64,000 bases of DNA from Capsulimonadaceae bacterium (lineage in GTDB: Bacteria; Armatimonadota; Armatimonadia; Armatimonadales; Capsulimonadaceae), in NCBI GenBank assembly GCA_031292625.1, contig JARLGU010000011.1, positions 186,001-250,000 on the forward strand, written 5' to 3'. The position numbers were made by a program, and so were the translations under genes. Below are positions 9,988 to 18,202 of this stretch, in pieces; the stretch's first letter is position 1, and every line of letters begins with the position of its first letter. The notes below the pieces were generated by a model, which did not search any database, was not told where the DNA came from, and saw only the letters and a list, made by a program, of their open reading frames with translations.

Positions 9988-10242
9988 AGCGTGTGTAAAA
10001 AATCGAAAGGTCTTGTAAGACGGCTTCTGCGCCGCCGTGGCCGTTTTTGGAAAAGGGCCGTCACAGCGGTTTCACTATCTCACGATGTGCGCTGGGATCG
10101 GACGCTGGCGGCAAAAGGCCGTACGCGTGTTGACGAAGCATCGTCAAGCACCGCAGTGAACGAGGCACGCGCAAAAAGTGTCCCGGCGGCACGAGCCGTC
10201 CTGAATCTTTCTCGCAATAAGCCAGTCTATTACGCACACTCT
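9988..10242. repeat. Dispersed intergenic repeat, copy 1 (one 93-bp-type unit)
   Basis: Located between recO and trpC. The 5' part (AATCGAAAGGTCTTGTAAGA, then GCCGCCGTGGCCGTTTTTGG) recurs at about 34265 and 62574. The core GGCAAAAGGCCGTACGCGTG followed by TTGACGAAGCATCG recurs in all three copies. The 3' tail CCCGGCGGCACGAGCCGTCC recurs at about 34540 and at 29466. The outer ends are roughly inverted (AGCGTGTGTAA against AGAGTGTGCGTAA), as in a MITE-like element. This copy has one core unit; the other two have two. Confidence 0.85.
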
Positions 10243-10274
10243 AAGTCTAGTCCAAAGAATTGTACCCGGAGCCC

Positions 10275-11063
10275 ATGATCCTAGACGAAATACTTGTCCA
10301 TAAGCGAAGCGAAGTCGACGCCGCTCGTATCCATCGCCCGTTAAGCGGCCTCAAAGCGCTTTGCGCGGATGCTGCCCCGGCGCGCGATTTCGTAGGCGCG
10401 CTGAAGAATCCCAATGGACGCATTGGGCTCATATCGGAGATTAAGAAGGCCTCGCCTTCCGCCGGAATCATCTCGCCCAATTTCGATCCCGTTGCCATGG
10501 CCCGCCGATATGAACACGCCGGCGCGGATTGTCTCTCGGTGCTCACGGACGCGCGTTTTTTTCAAGGACGCATCGAGGACATGCAGGCGGCGCGCACTGC
10601 CGTGAAGCTGCCTGTTCTACGCAAAGATTTCGTAGTCGATTCGTACCAGCTTTACGAAGCGCGGGCGGCCGGCGCGGACTGCGTCTTGCTGATCGTTGCC
10701 GCGCTCTCTCCTGCCCAGGTCTCGGAGTTGCACGGACTCGCGCGCGAGCTTGGCCTTGCCGTGCTGGTCGAGGCGCACTCCGAGGAGGAGATGACGGTTG
10801 CGCTCGCGTCCGGCGCAACGCTCGTGGGCATTAACAGCCGCGACTTAAGAACCTTCGTTACCGACCTCGGCGTCGTTGAGCGCGTCGCCAAGTCGGCGCC
10901 GCCGCATGTCACCCTCGTTGCCGAATCCGGAGTGAAGACGCGCGCCGATGTCGACAGACTTCTGGCAGCCGGAGCGAGAGCCATTCTGGTCGGTGAAACG
11001 CTCATGCGCACCGGCGACGTGGGGGCGTGCGTGCGGGAACTAACGGACGCGACGATTGGGTAA
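10275..11063 (+). CDS. trpC: Indole-3-glycerol phosphate synthase
   Basis: A 262-residue enzyme with the IGPS pattern: ILDEILVHKRSEV at the N-terminus, LISEIKKASPSAG (catalytic Lys and phosphate contact), LSVLTDARFFQG, VLRKDFVVDSYQLYEARAAGAD, VEAHSEEEM, GINSRDLRTF and VAESGVKTRADV. It closes the indole ring from CdRP in tryptophan synthesis. ATG 10275 fits the usual start of the family; a TTG at 10260 is in frame upstream. It is followed after 151 bp by a TrpF-like gene. Confidence 0.96.
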   Translation: MILDEILVHKRSEVDAARIHRPLSGLKALCADAAPARDFVGALKNPNGRIGLISEIKKASPSAGIISPNFDPVAMARRYEHAGADCLSVLTDARFFQGRIEDMQAARTAVKLPVLRKDFVVDSYQLYEARAAGADCVLLIVAALSPAQVSELHGLARELGLAVLVEAHSEEEMTVALASGATLVGINSRDLRTFVTDLGVVERVAKSAPPHVTLVAESGVKTRADVDRLLAAGARAILVGETLMRTGDVGACVRELTDATIG

Positions 11064-11214
11064 ATGTGAGTCAGGCGCCAGGCATTATTTTGGGGCTGCG
11101 CCGGTCGACCGGTCATGGATTTTGTGCGCATCTCGCCGGACAGCAACACTGCGCTTCGTAGCGCTTACGTGACGCATCACGCGCGGGATTGAGTAAGGTA
11201 TCATCGAGGTAGCT

Positions 11215-11880
11215 GTGCCACTCATCAAGATTTGCGGAATCAGCAACCTGAAAGATGCGATAGCGTCGGCCGAAAACGGCGTCGACGCGTTAGGCTTCGT
11301 CTGCGACCCATACTCTCCACGCTACATCTCGCCCGAGACATTTCTCCAGGTACACCGAAGTATTCCGAAGCGCGTCAAACGTGTTGGCGTATTCAACCAG
11401 AACTCGTCGCCGGAATGGAGCCAGCATGGCAGGGCCGCCATCGCTTGCTTCGATCGGCTGCAGTACGGCGACGATTCCGTCTGGCCCCGAATTATTGGCG
11501 AAAGCTGGGACATCCGGCGCAAAATCCGTTCTTTTCCACTTGGCCGCACCGCAGACCTCCTCGCGATAGCCGGGTACAACGGCCTCGTCCACGCCTATCT
11601 GGTCAACGTCCACGTGCAAAGCCGGGCTCACGCGCGAGATGCCGATGAGTTTGGGTGGCAGCTCGCAAGGCAAGTCCACCAATTCGGCAAGCGCCTCTAT
11701 CTAGCGGGAGGCCTTAGTCCGGCCAATGTCACGAACGCGATTTCGCACGTCATGCCCTACGCCGTGGATGTGAACGTCGGCGTCGAGGCATATCCGGGTT
11801 ACAAGGACGCTTCAAAAATACGAGACTTTGTCCAAGCGGTCCGGTCTGGCGTAGACAAGACGAGGTCTCTCGGTGAGTGA
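11215..11880 (+). CDS. trpF: TrpF-like (phosphoribosylanthranilate isomerase family) protein, altered active site
   Basis: The 221-residue product starts MPLIKICGISNLKDA, with Cys7 in the position of the TrpF catalytic base, and retains LAGGLSPANV (164-171) and VDVNVGVEAYPGYKDASKI. Two regions are unusual. The usual LLD(S/T) general-acid segment reads YLVNVHV, putting Asn131 where Asp is expected, and the following GG(S/T)G loop is replaced by SRAHARDADEFGW. The usual QLHG reads RLQYG. Its place after trpC supports a tryptophan role, but activity is doubtful. The start is GTG with GAGG 5 nt upstream. It overlaps alr by 8 nt. Confidence 0.72.
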   Translation: MPLIKICGISNLKDAIASAENGVDALGFVCDPYSPRYISPETFLQVHRSIPKRVKRVGVFNQNSSPEWSQHGRAAIACFDRLQYGDDSVWPRIIGESWDIRRKIRSFPLGRTADLLAIAGYNGLVHAYLVNVHVQSRAHARDADEFGWQLARQVHQFGKRLYLAGGLSPANVTNAISHVMPYAVDVNVGVEAYPGYKDASKIRDFVQAVRSGVDKTRSLGE

Positions 11881-13024
11881 CGGCCTATTTGCTACGAGCG
11901 AACCCAACGCTTGGGTGGATGTCGATTGCGCGGCCCTGCAAGCAAATGCAACTCTGCTAAGACGGCAATTTAGCCGTCCAGAGATTATCGCGGTCGTCAA
12001 GGCGGATGGTTACGGACACGGCGCGGTTCAGTCCGCGTTGGCATTTCGGCGCGCGGGCGTCGGGCGCTTTGCCGTGACCAGTCTCGATGAGGCGTCCACG
12101 CTGACCGCTGGAGGCATCGCGGCGACCGAGACCCCAATCCTGGTGTTCGCCCCCGTCGTCACCTCCGCGCAAGCCGCTGAACTTTGCCGGATCGGGGCTC
12201 AAGCGACCGTTTGCGACGCCCACCATGTCCGCCTCCTGATCCAAGCGGCGGAAGGAGCCGGCACTAAGATTGGCGTGCACGTCAAAGTCGATACAGGCAT
12301 GAGTCGCCTCGGAGAGATGCCCAGCGACGCCTTGGGAATTGTCCGGCTCGTTGCGGCAAGCGACCGGCTGACAATCGCCGGCGTGTATACTCATTTTGCA
12401 CGAGCATCCGAAAAGGATCTCGCTCCGACCCGCGCCCAGTGCGCAAAGTTCAAGGCGTTTATCGAGCAACTCTCTGACCAAGGCATCAAGCCCGGTCTCT
12501 GCCATGCGGCCAATTCCGCGGCGGCGATGCGTCTTCCGGAGGCGCACTTTGATGCTGTCCGCCTCGGAACGATTCTCTACGGGCAGTATCCATCCGTCCA
12601 CGTCCCGCGTATCGATGGTTTGAACGGCCGGACGTGGTCGGCAAAAGCACGCGTCGTTTTCGTTCGCCGCTTGCAGGCTGGCGCTCTCGTCGGCTACGGC
12701 TCAGAGGCGAGGATCTCGCGCCCATCACGCGTCGCGGTGATTGCGGTCGGTTATGCGGATGGCTTTGGCATGTCTCCGGACAGCCTGCACAGAGGCAAGC
12801 GCGGCGTAGCTGCGCTTGCGCGGCAACTGGCCGGTCGCGAAAACCAGCACGTGCTCATCCACGGTCACCGCGCTCCGGTGCTCGGCCGAGTGGCGATGCA
12901 GATGATCGTCGTGGACGTCACCGGCATCCCCATCGCGGTCGAAGATGGCGACATCGCGGAGATCCCCATGCGCCGCCTTGCCGCCAGCCCCCGCCTGCCG
13001 CGAGTGTATCACGGCAAGCCGTAA
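11873..13024 (+). CDS. alr: Alanine racemase
   Basis: A fold-type III PLP enzyme of 383 residues. VVKADGYGHG carries the PLP Lys (residue 43); VKVDTGMSRLG, THFARA, HAANSAA and VGYADGF follow, and the catalytic Tyr is in LVGYGSEA. It makes D-alanine for peptidoglycan. One oddity is the late motif GRVAMQMIVVDVTG, where most family members have MDQ or MDM after Arg-Val; the Asp is replaced by Gln. Translation begins at GTG 11873 inside the end of the TrpF-like gene, suggesting coupling. Confidence 0.94.
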   Translation: MSDGLFATSEPNAWVDVDCAALQANATLLRRQFSRPEIIAVVKADGYGHGAVQSALAFRRAGVGRFAVTSLDEASTLTAGGIAATETPILVFAPVVTSAQAAELCRIGAQATVCDAHHVRLLIQAAEGAGTKIGVHVKVDTGMSRLGEMPSDALGIVRLVAASDRLTIAGVYTHFARASEKDLAPTRAQCAKFKAFIEQLSDQGIKPGLCHAANSAAAMRLPEAHFDAVRLGTILYGQYPSVHVPRIDGLNGRTWSAKARVVFVRRLQAGALVGYGSEARISRPSRVAVIAVGYADGFGMSPDSLHRGKRGVAALARQLAGRENQHVLIHGHRAPVLGRVAMQMIVVDVTGIPIAVEDGDIAEIPMRRLAASPRLPRVYHGKP

Positions 13025-13487
13025 GAGGGTTGCAGGCGGGCGGTGATCCTTGAAATGCCCTCTGGCAGCGTTTCGCCAACCGCGATCCCTCTCGCGCAAA
13101 GCCTCCGCTGAACGCTCAGCATGCTCGGCATCCTGGACGGGCGAAGGAGCAAGATCGCGTCACGCGTTACATTTCTCGGCGGCCGCGCACGAATCAGTCG
13201 CTCACGAGGTATACTGATCGGGTTGCCTGCGATGGGCCGGTTTCCCCGGTGCGTTGCGCGGCACAAAGTTTGATCGGCGTCAGGCTTAGCGGCGGACGTC
13301 GAAGGGTTTCGCCAAAGACAGCGGGTGCGCGCCCAGTGCGCGATAAAGGATCGTGGTCCTTCCCGCCGAGGTGAGCGGCAACAGGAAAGTTTACGCTTTT
13401 CGAAAGCCCCGCTTGCGCGCCTCGGCATGTCCGGCGAATTGCAATCGGGGCTTTTTGATCGTCGATTATTGGAGGAGGTGAGTTAGT
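13025..13487 (+). promoter_or_regulatory. Long leader region upstream of rplJ
   Basis: A 463-bp gap before the ribosomal genes. It holds a possible -10 (TATACT, about 13210) and, near its end, a hairpin with a T-tract (13404-13456) placed between the likely promoter and the rplJ ribosome site GGAGGAGGTGA. This is the position of the L10-leader autoregulatory element in many bacteria. I could not align the kink-turn that binds L10, so this is a candidate only. Confidence 0.5.
13404..13456 (+). terminator. Terminator or attenuator hairpin in the rplJ leader
   Basis: AAGCCCCG and CGGGGCTT form a stem around a roughly 34-nt loop, followed by TTTTT. It lies about 30 nt before the rplJ start. Either it ends readthrough from alr or it attenuates rplJL. 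Confidence 0.65.
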
Positions 13488-14015
13488 TTGCCTACAGCAG
13501 AGAAGGAACAGAAGGTTGCGGACCTGCGTGAGGTCATCAAAGCGAGCAATGCGGCGATCCTGACGGATTACCGCGGCCTCAGCGTCGCCGACCTGACGTC
13601 GCTTCGCAGAAAGCTGCGCGCAGTGGATGCCGAGTTCCACATCGTTAAGAATACGCTCTTCAAGCGTGCATCGGACGGCCTGATCGAGCAAGAGGGTTTC
13701 GTTCAGCACCTGGAAGGACCGACCGCAATCGGCTTCGCAAAGGGTGATGCGGTTGCGGCATCGAAGGCGATTCTCGACTACATCAAGGATCACAAGGGCA
13801 TGTCGGTTAAGGCGGGTGTCGTCGAAGGACGCATCGTCAACGCCGCGCAGATTGCCGCGATCTCCAAGCTGCCAGCCAAGGAGGTCATCATCGCTCAGAT
13901 CCTCGGATCCCTCAACGCGCCGGCGTCGAACCTCGTCGGAACGCTCAATGGGATCATTTCAGATTTCGTATTTACGATTCAGGCCGTGGCCGACAAGAAG
14001 GCCGCCGAAGCTTAA
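13488..14015 (+). CDS. rplJ: 50S ribosomal protein L10
   Basis: The 175-residue product matches L10: KVADLREVIKASNAAILTDYRGLSVADLTSLRRKLR, then VKNTLFKRA, GPTAIGF and a C-terminal helix that carries the L7/L12 dimers (SNLVGTLNGIISDFVFTIQA). The start is TTG 13488, preceded by a strong GGAGGAGGTGA ribosome site; no in-frame ATG fits the N-terminus. rplL follows after 96 bp. Confidence 0.96.
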   Translation: MPTAEKEQKVADLREVIKASNAAILTDYRGLSVADLTSLRRKLRAVDAEFHIVKNTLFKRASDGLIEQEGFVQHLEGPTAIGFAKGDAVAASKAILDYIKDHKGMSVKAGVVEGRIVNAAQIAAISKLPAKEVIIAQILGSLNAPASNLVGTLNGIISDFVFTIQAVADKKAAEA

Positions 14016-14033
14016 ACCCCGCAACGACCCCTT

Positions 14034-14049
14034 TCCCGCCAAAGCGGGA
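14034..14049 (+). terminator. Small hairpin between rplJ and rplL
   Basis: TCCCGC and GCGGGA close a CAAA loop; GGTTGGGTTTT follows shortly after. It could be a weak partial terminator or an mRNA stability element in the rplJ-rplL gap. Confidence 0.4.
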
Positions 14050-14111
14050 GGTTGGGTTTTGCACGGGTGTTGTTAGAAAATATAAACCATTTCAATTAGG
14101 GAGATACTACA

Positions 14112-14501
14112 ATGGCAGTTGTTAGCCGCGAAGATGTCATCGACACAATCAAGTCACTTACTGTTCTCGAGCTGAGCGAGCTCTCCAAGGAGCTTCAGGA
14201 GATCTTCGGCGTGTCCGCCGCGGTCCCCGTCGCCGCTGCCCCTGCAGCCGCCGCCGGCGAGGCCGCTCCGGTTGCCGAAGCGCCGACATCCTTTAACGTG
14301 ATCCTCACCGCCGTCGGCGATAAGAAGATCAACGTGATCAAGACCGTCCGCGAAGTCACCGCCCTCGGCCTCAAAGAGGCCAAGGATCTCGTCGAAGGCG
14401 CCCCTAAGGCGATCAAGGAAGGCGTTAGCCAGGACGACGCCAACGCCCTCAAGGCGAAGTTCGAGGCCGAAGGCGCTTCGATCGAAATCAAGCCTGCTTA
14501 G
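14112..14501 (+). CDS. rplL: 50S ribosomal protein L7/L12
   Basis: The 129-residue protein shows the three classic parts: an N-terminal dimerisation and L10-binding helix pair ([20 protein letters not shown]), an Ala/Pro-rich hinge (about 38-60), and the C-terminal factor-binding domain ([32 protein letters not shown]). It forms the ribosomal stalk that recruits translational GTPases. AGGGAG lies ahead of ATG 14112. Confidence 0.98.
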   Translation: MAVVSREDVIDTIKSLTVLELSELSKELQEIFGVSAAVPVAAAPAAAAGEAAPVAEAPTSFNVILTAVGDKKINVIKTVREVTALGLKEAKDLVEGAPKAIKEGVSQDDANALKAKFEAEGASIEIKPA

Positions 14502-14527
14502 TTCGATCCGATCGAACGATCAAACCG

Positions 14528-14564
14528 AACGGTCCGCCGGACTCCCTGTCCAGCGGACCGTTTT
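14528..14564. terminator. Rho-independent terminator after rplL
   Basis: AACGGTCCGC pairs with GCGGACCGTT around a 15-nt loop and runs into TTTT. It lies 26 bp after the rplL stop and just past the end of the convergent glycosyltransferase gene, so it may serve both strands. Confidence 0.85.
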
Positions 14565-14598
14565 AGCGTCTGCATAAAGCTCCAACGCAAGCCTAACT

Positions 14599-16215
14599 TC
14601 ACCATCTTTGCCGCGGCGTGTTCGCGTTTGTGCGCCATCCATCGAAGACTTGCAGAGTTGGACACTCGTAAGAGCTGACGGGAAGCTTGCAGTCGACCCG
14701 CGCATAACCGACATTTTGCGCGTGAGACGCAAGAAACGCTCCCGTCTGACCAGTCCAGTACACTCCGTCGTTGCTTACGGGACCGACGACGATCACTCTT
14801 CCCCCCCGCTTCAACGCAGCGGCACAGTGCTCGAATACAGGTTCCATCGTGTCTTTCTTCCCCAAGAGGCGTTTAACCAGATCATACCGATGATACTTGT
14901 GGAACGGAATTGGCGGCATTGTATCCCAAGCCGCCGTGCCATGGTAATACCTTGAAAACGTTACCGCATGCCACACGTCCAGAAGAACGTAATCGCGCGG
15001 CGTCGCAGCCCTGCCGATCATGCTTGCAATGAGGTCAATGTTCGTCTGCCGCACCGTTATCGTGGACAGGACGGGGGCAACAAACACGGCAGCATAAAGC
15101 AACGCAAAGATAGGCGCAATGATCCGGTACTTCTTCCGGTTGAGCGCCGGCATGAGCAGACTGTCGACACTCAGAGCAAGCACCGTCATAAGATCGAGAT
15201 AGTACCAGGGCTGCGTCGTATATTTCAGCGCAAGCAAGAAGCCAAAATAGAAGGGAACGGCGAAGACTAGATTGACGAGCGAGAAGGCGGTAAAAGACAA
15301 ATCCGGTTGGAGCGCATGCTTGCGCCGCAACAGGAGCGACAAGACTCCCACGATCAAAACGATCGTCGCGAGACCTATCCAGACCGAAAAGACGATCGTC
15401 GATGGCGTCCCCACGGCATCGTGGAACTTCTGCAGAAGCCATCCCAGCGTCACGTCGCTCGTTACCATGTCGCTCCACTTATGGAGCCTCCTGAAGACGA
15501 CAACATAGGGAAGGAGCGAGAGAGCAGCAAGCGCGGCAGGTACGACAATATACACGAGCTTGCAAAGCGGACCACGCATCACGAGTACCGCGGCGCATCC
15601 GCCCGCAACAAGCGCGGCCGTAAGGAAGCTATTGTAATAGAGCGTCTGAACCGAGATAATCGCCGCTGCCGATGCCCACGCGCAGTTCCGCGCATTCGGA
15701 CAGCGCGCATTTCGCCAAAACGTCCAAAACATGACGGTGTAGGCAAGCATTCCCCAACCATAGGCGCGGCTCGAACCTCCCCAGTGAATTACGGACGGAT
15801 TCAGTCCGAGCAAAACCGTGGAAAATACAGGCCATCGGATTGGCGTATCGCGAGCGATCAGGGCGAGTACGATCACGGTCAAGGAGGTCGCGGCAAGCCC
15901 GAACAGACGATACGCAAAGTCGGAGTCGCCGCTCAAATTGTGGACACAGCGAATGGCAAGCATCCACAAAATCGGAAATGAGTCATATTCAAGATGATTC
16001 CAAACATCTCTAATCGACGGTAGGGTCGAAAGCGCCACGCTATTGGCTTCATCACGCCACAACGCGCCCGCGTTCGTCGCGAAAACCCACCGCAGCCACA
16101 ACGCGATGCACCCGGCGATCAGCCAGGCGATAAACGCCGGATCCTTCGCCGCCGGCATCTCGGGCGGTTCGCTCGACACCGGCGCATCCTCGTCATGGGA
16201 GACCGTAGGCATCAT
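14599..16215 (-). CDS. GT-C glycosyltransferase (PMT/ArnT-like membrane protein)
   Basis: A 538-residue polytopic membrane protein. After a short acidic cytosolic N-terminus comes the first membrane helix and the loop GALWRDEANSVAL; an Asp-Glu pair in the first periplasmic loop is the catalytic mark of GT-C enzymes that use polyprenyl-phosphate sugars. About 10 hydrophobic segments follow (for example LTVIVLALIA and TIVLIVGVLSLLL) and a soluble C-terminal part. It starts 35 bp after the GT2-methyltransferase gene on the same strand, and that enzyme would make its donor. The acceptor is unknown. Confidence 0.8.
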   Translation of the reverse strand: MMPTVSHDEDAPVSSEPPEMPAAKDPAFIAWLIAGCIALWLRWVFATNAGALWRDEANSVALSTLPSIRDVWNHLEYDSFPILWMLAIRCVHNLSGDSDFAYRLFGLAATSLTVIVLALIARDTPIRWPVFSTVLLGLNPSVIHWGGSSRAYGWGMLAYTVMFWTFWRNARCPNARNCAWASAAAIISVQTLYYNSFLTAALVAGGCAAVLVMRGPLCKLVYIVVPAALAALSLLPYVVVFRRLHKWSDMVTSDVTLGWLLQKFHDAVGTPSTIVFSVWIGLATIVLIVGVLSLLLRRKHALQPDLSFTAFSLVNLVFAVPFYFGFLLALKYTTQPWYYLDLMTVLALSVDSLLMPALNRKKYRIIAPIFALLYAAVFVAPVLSTITVRQTNIDLIASMIGRAATPRDYVLLDVWHAVTFSRYYHGTAAWDTMPPIPFHKYHRYDLVKRLLGKKDTMEPVFEHCAAALKRGGRVIVVGPVSNDGVYWTGQTGAFLASHAQNVGYARVDCKLPVSSYECPTLQVFDGWRTNANTPRQRW

Positions 16216-16250
16216 CGTGTAATATCCTCATTCGTCCGGCATCGAGCCAG

Positions 16251-17717
16251 CTAATCGATCACCTTTCCTACTACAACGGCTTGAACAAAAAGGTCCCGAA
16301 AATCAAACGTGTATGAGTCCATCTGGAAGCAAGCATTCGCAAGGATCGCCGCCGCTTCATTCCGGCCGCGCGTCAAGGAAATCTCATCGGGATGAAGTTG
16401 CGGCGCGCGCTCACCAAAGATGCGGTGCAAGATCCGGTGGACCAGGCCAAGGACCAGAACGCTAGAAGCTCGATAGTGCGGCCAGAATATCACGACCTTC
16501 CCCCCCGGCTTCAGAACCCGGCGCAACTCGAGCAGCATTCCGTGGATCTCTTCATGAGTAAAGTGCTCGACAACTCCAAGGTTGTACGCGCCATCAAATG
16601 CGCCGTCAGGAAACGGCAAATGGAAGACGTCCGCGTGCTCGACGGCGCTCGCGGCAGGGTTGAAATGAACGTAAAGGTCCAGGGCCGAAGTTGAAATATC
16701 GACAGCCGTCACTCGGTTTTCCAACGTTACGGTCATATCCGCTTGTCCGCTGCCGCACCCGGCATGAAGCAGGTTCGCCCCACGTTTAAACTCCCGCCTA
16801 ATCGCTCGCGTCAGTTGAGGCCTGATGATCGTATTCCGATAAATGGCTGCAATAAAGCCATAGACTCGTCTAGACGTATTCCCCTTCGTATCCCAATAAG
16901 CGTTCCAATTTTGGGGGTCTACAAGCCTATCGTCTTGCGGTCCGCGCCTAACGGCAAGACGATAAGCCTGTGGCCTTATGCGCGCCGCAACATAGAGCTT
17001 AAATAGAAATCGAACGCTTTTGGAGATCTCGCCCAAGTCCATCTTCGAGTGCCCGTATGTCCGGCTCGGCAGATCAATCGGGACCTCCGAAACAACAAAG
17101 GAATTGTTGACTATCGTGAACAGACTTTCGAAAAAGAATGCGTACCCGTTGGCTCGCACGAGGTCAAAGAGCTCGCTTGGAATCGTCTCCAGATTGTAGA
17201 CTCGAAATGCCCCGGTCGTATCCTGCGGAAGTTTAAGCAACGCCGTCGTGAGGAAATGCGCTGTCTTTGTGAGAAACCTGCGCACGATGTTCCACTCTCG
17301 CAAACTCTCACTTCGCAAGTAGCGCGACCCGACCACAAGATCGGCGCCGGGCAAGGCTTCAAACAACCTGGGTACATCCGATGGCTGGTGCGTAAAATCG
17401 CAATCCATCGTCACAAGCATCCCGTAGGCGTGCTCGTACGCGTAGCGAATGCCTGCAATGTGCGCCCGGCCAATGCCCTGCTTGCCAGGCCGGTGCATCA
17501 CGCGAACGGACGAATGTTTTGCGGAGAGCCTGTCGAGGATCTCTCCGGTCCCATCCGGGGAATTGTCATCAATGAACAGGATATCGGCATTGAGCGAGAG
17601 AGCCAGCAACTCGGCGCACATCGGCTCGACATTTTCAGCTTCGTTGTATGTCGGAATGACAATCAACGTCTTTGTCGATTGTTTTGGGGTTGCGTTAGTT
17701 ATGGAAGCTATCCTCAC
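16251..17717 (-). CDS. Polyprenol-phosphate sugar synthase (GT2) fused to a class I methyltransferase
   Basis: The 488-residue product has two domains. Residues 15-240 match dolichol/polyprenol-phosphate-mannose synthase: VIPTYNEAENV, DDNSPDGTGEIL, MDCDFTHQP and GSRYLR. There is no C-terminal membrane pair. Residues about 280-485 form a SAM methyltransferase: LLHAGCGSGQADM (about 317), AVDIS, GAYNLGVVEHF and LRRVLKPGGKVVIFWP. Fusion of these is unusual. The start is GTG 17717. The next gene encodes a GT-C enzyme expected to use the product, so the methyltransferase may modify the same glycan or lipid. Confidence 0.88.
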   Translation of the reverse strand: MRIASITNATPKQSTKTLIVIPTYNEAENVEPMCAELLALSLNADILFIDDNSPDGTGEILDRLSAKHSSVRVMHRPGKQGIGRAHIAGIRYAYEHAYGMLVTMDCDFTHQPSDVPRLFEALPGADLVVGSRYLRSESLREWNIVRRFLTKTAHFLTTALLKLPQDTTGAFRVYNLETIPSELFDLVRANGYAFFFESLFTIVNNSFVVSEVPIDLPSRTYGHSKMDLGEISKSVRFLFKLYVAARIRPQAYRLAVRRGPQDDRLVDPQNWNAYWDTKGNTSRRVYGFIAAIYRNTIIRPQLTRAIRREFKRGANLLHAGCGSGQADMTVTLENRVTAVDISTSALDLYVHFNPAASAVEHADVFHLPFPDGAFDGAYNLGVVEHFTHEEIHGMLLELRRVLKPGGKVVIFWPHYRASSVLVLGLVHRILHRIFGERAPQLHPDEISLTRGRNEAAAILANACFQMDSYTFDFRDLFVQAVVVGKVID

Positions 17718-18202
17718 GATATGATTTTACAGCCACGTTAACCGGCGCTTTGAACAGATTGCGAGGGCTCGGCCTGCGCGTTATCGGTTACAAAACTCTA
17801 GCGAAACCTAACAGGACGTTTGAACGCGATAGAACTCAAGCCCGTCTTACTCTCGTCCGCCCGCTCGATCAAACGAAAGCTCCGTTTAACGCATGCTTGC
17901 AAATCAGGATACCGCAGGAAGCATCTAATCAGTGCAAAGATCTATAATATTGGCCAATATGGCTCACATTGCCTCCAGTATCCGAGAATAGCTACTTTTC
18001 CGCATCAACGATCCCTTGTCTGTATGAGCGTCGAAAGGGCGCCGAGCCTCTGTCTATCCGCTGCGTGTCCCGGCCGTAACGCAAACTGCGAGCCCGCCTA
18101 CCATCGGTTGACGCTAGGCGGGCTCAGAAGCGCGATACGCCCCTTCCTTTCCCAAAACGTGGGAAGAAGACAGACAAGGAAATGGGCGGTTCGTTCCTCC
18201 TC
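17718..18202. other. Intergenic region with a hairpin, no gene seen
   Basis: About 485 bp upstream of the GT2-methyltransferase gene. AT-rich patches near 17940-17960 include AATATTGGCCAATATGG, a short near-palindrome. A separate hairpin is at 18092-18123. No conserved protein was recognised in any frame. Confidence 0.4.
18092..18123. terminator. Hairpin downstream of the DinB-like gene
   Basis: A perfect 9-bp stem (GCCCGCCTA with TAGGCGGGC) closes a 14-nt loop, 80 bp after the DinB-like stop. There is no T-tract on either strand, so termination would be factor-assisted. Confidence 0.45.
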
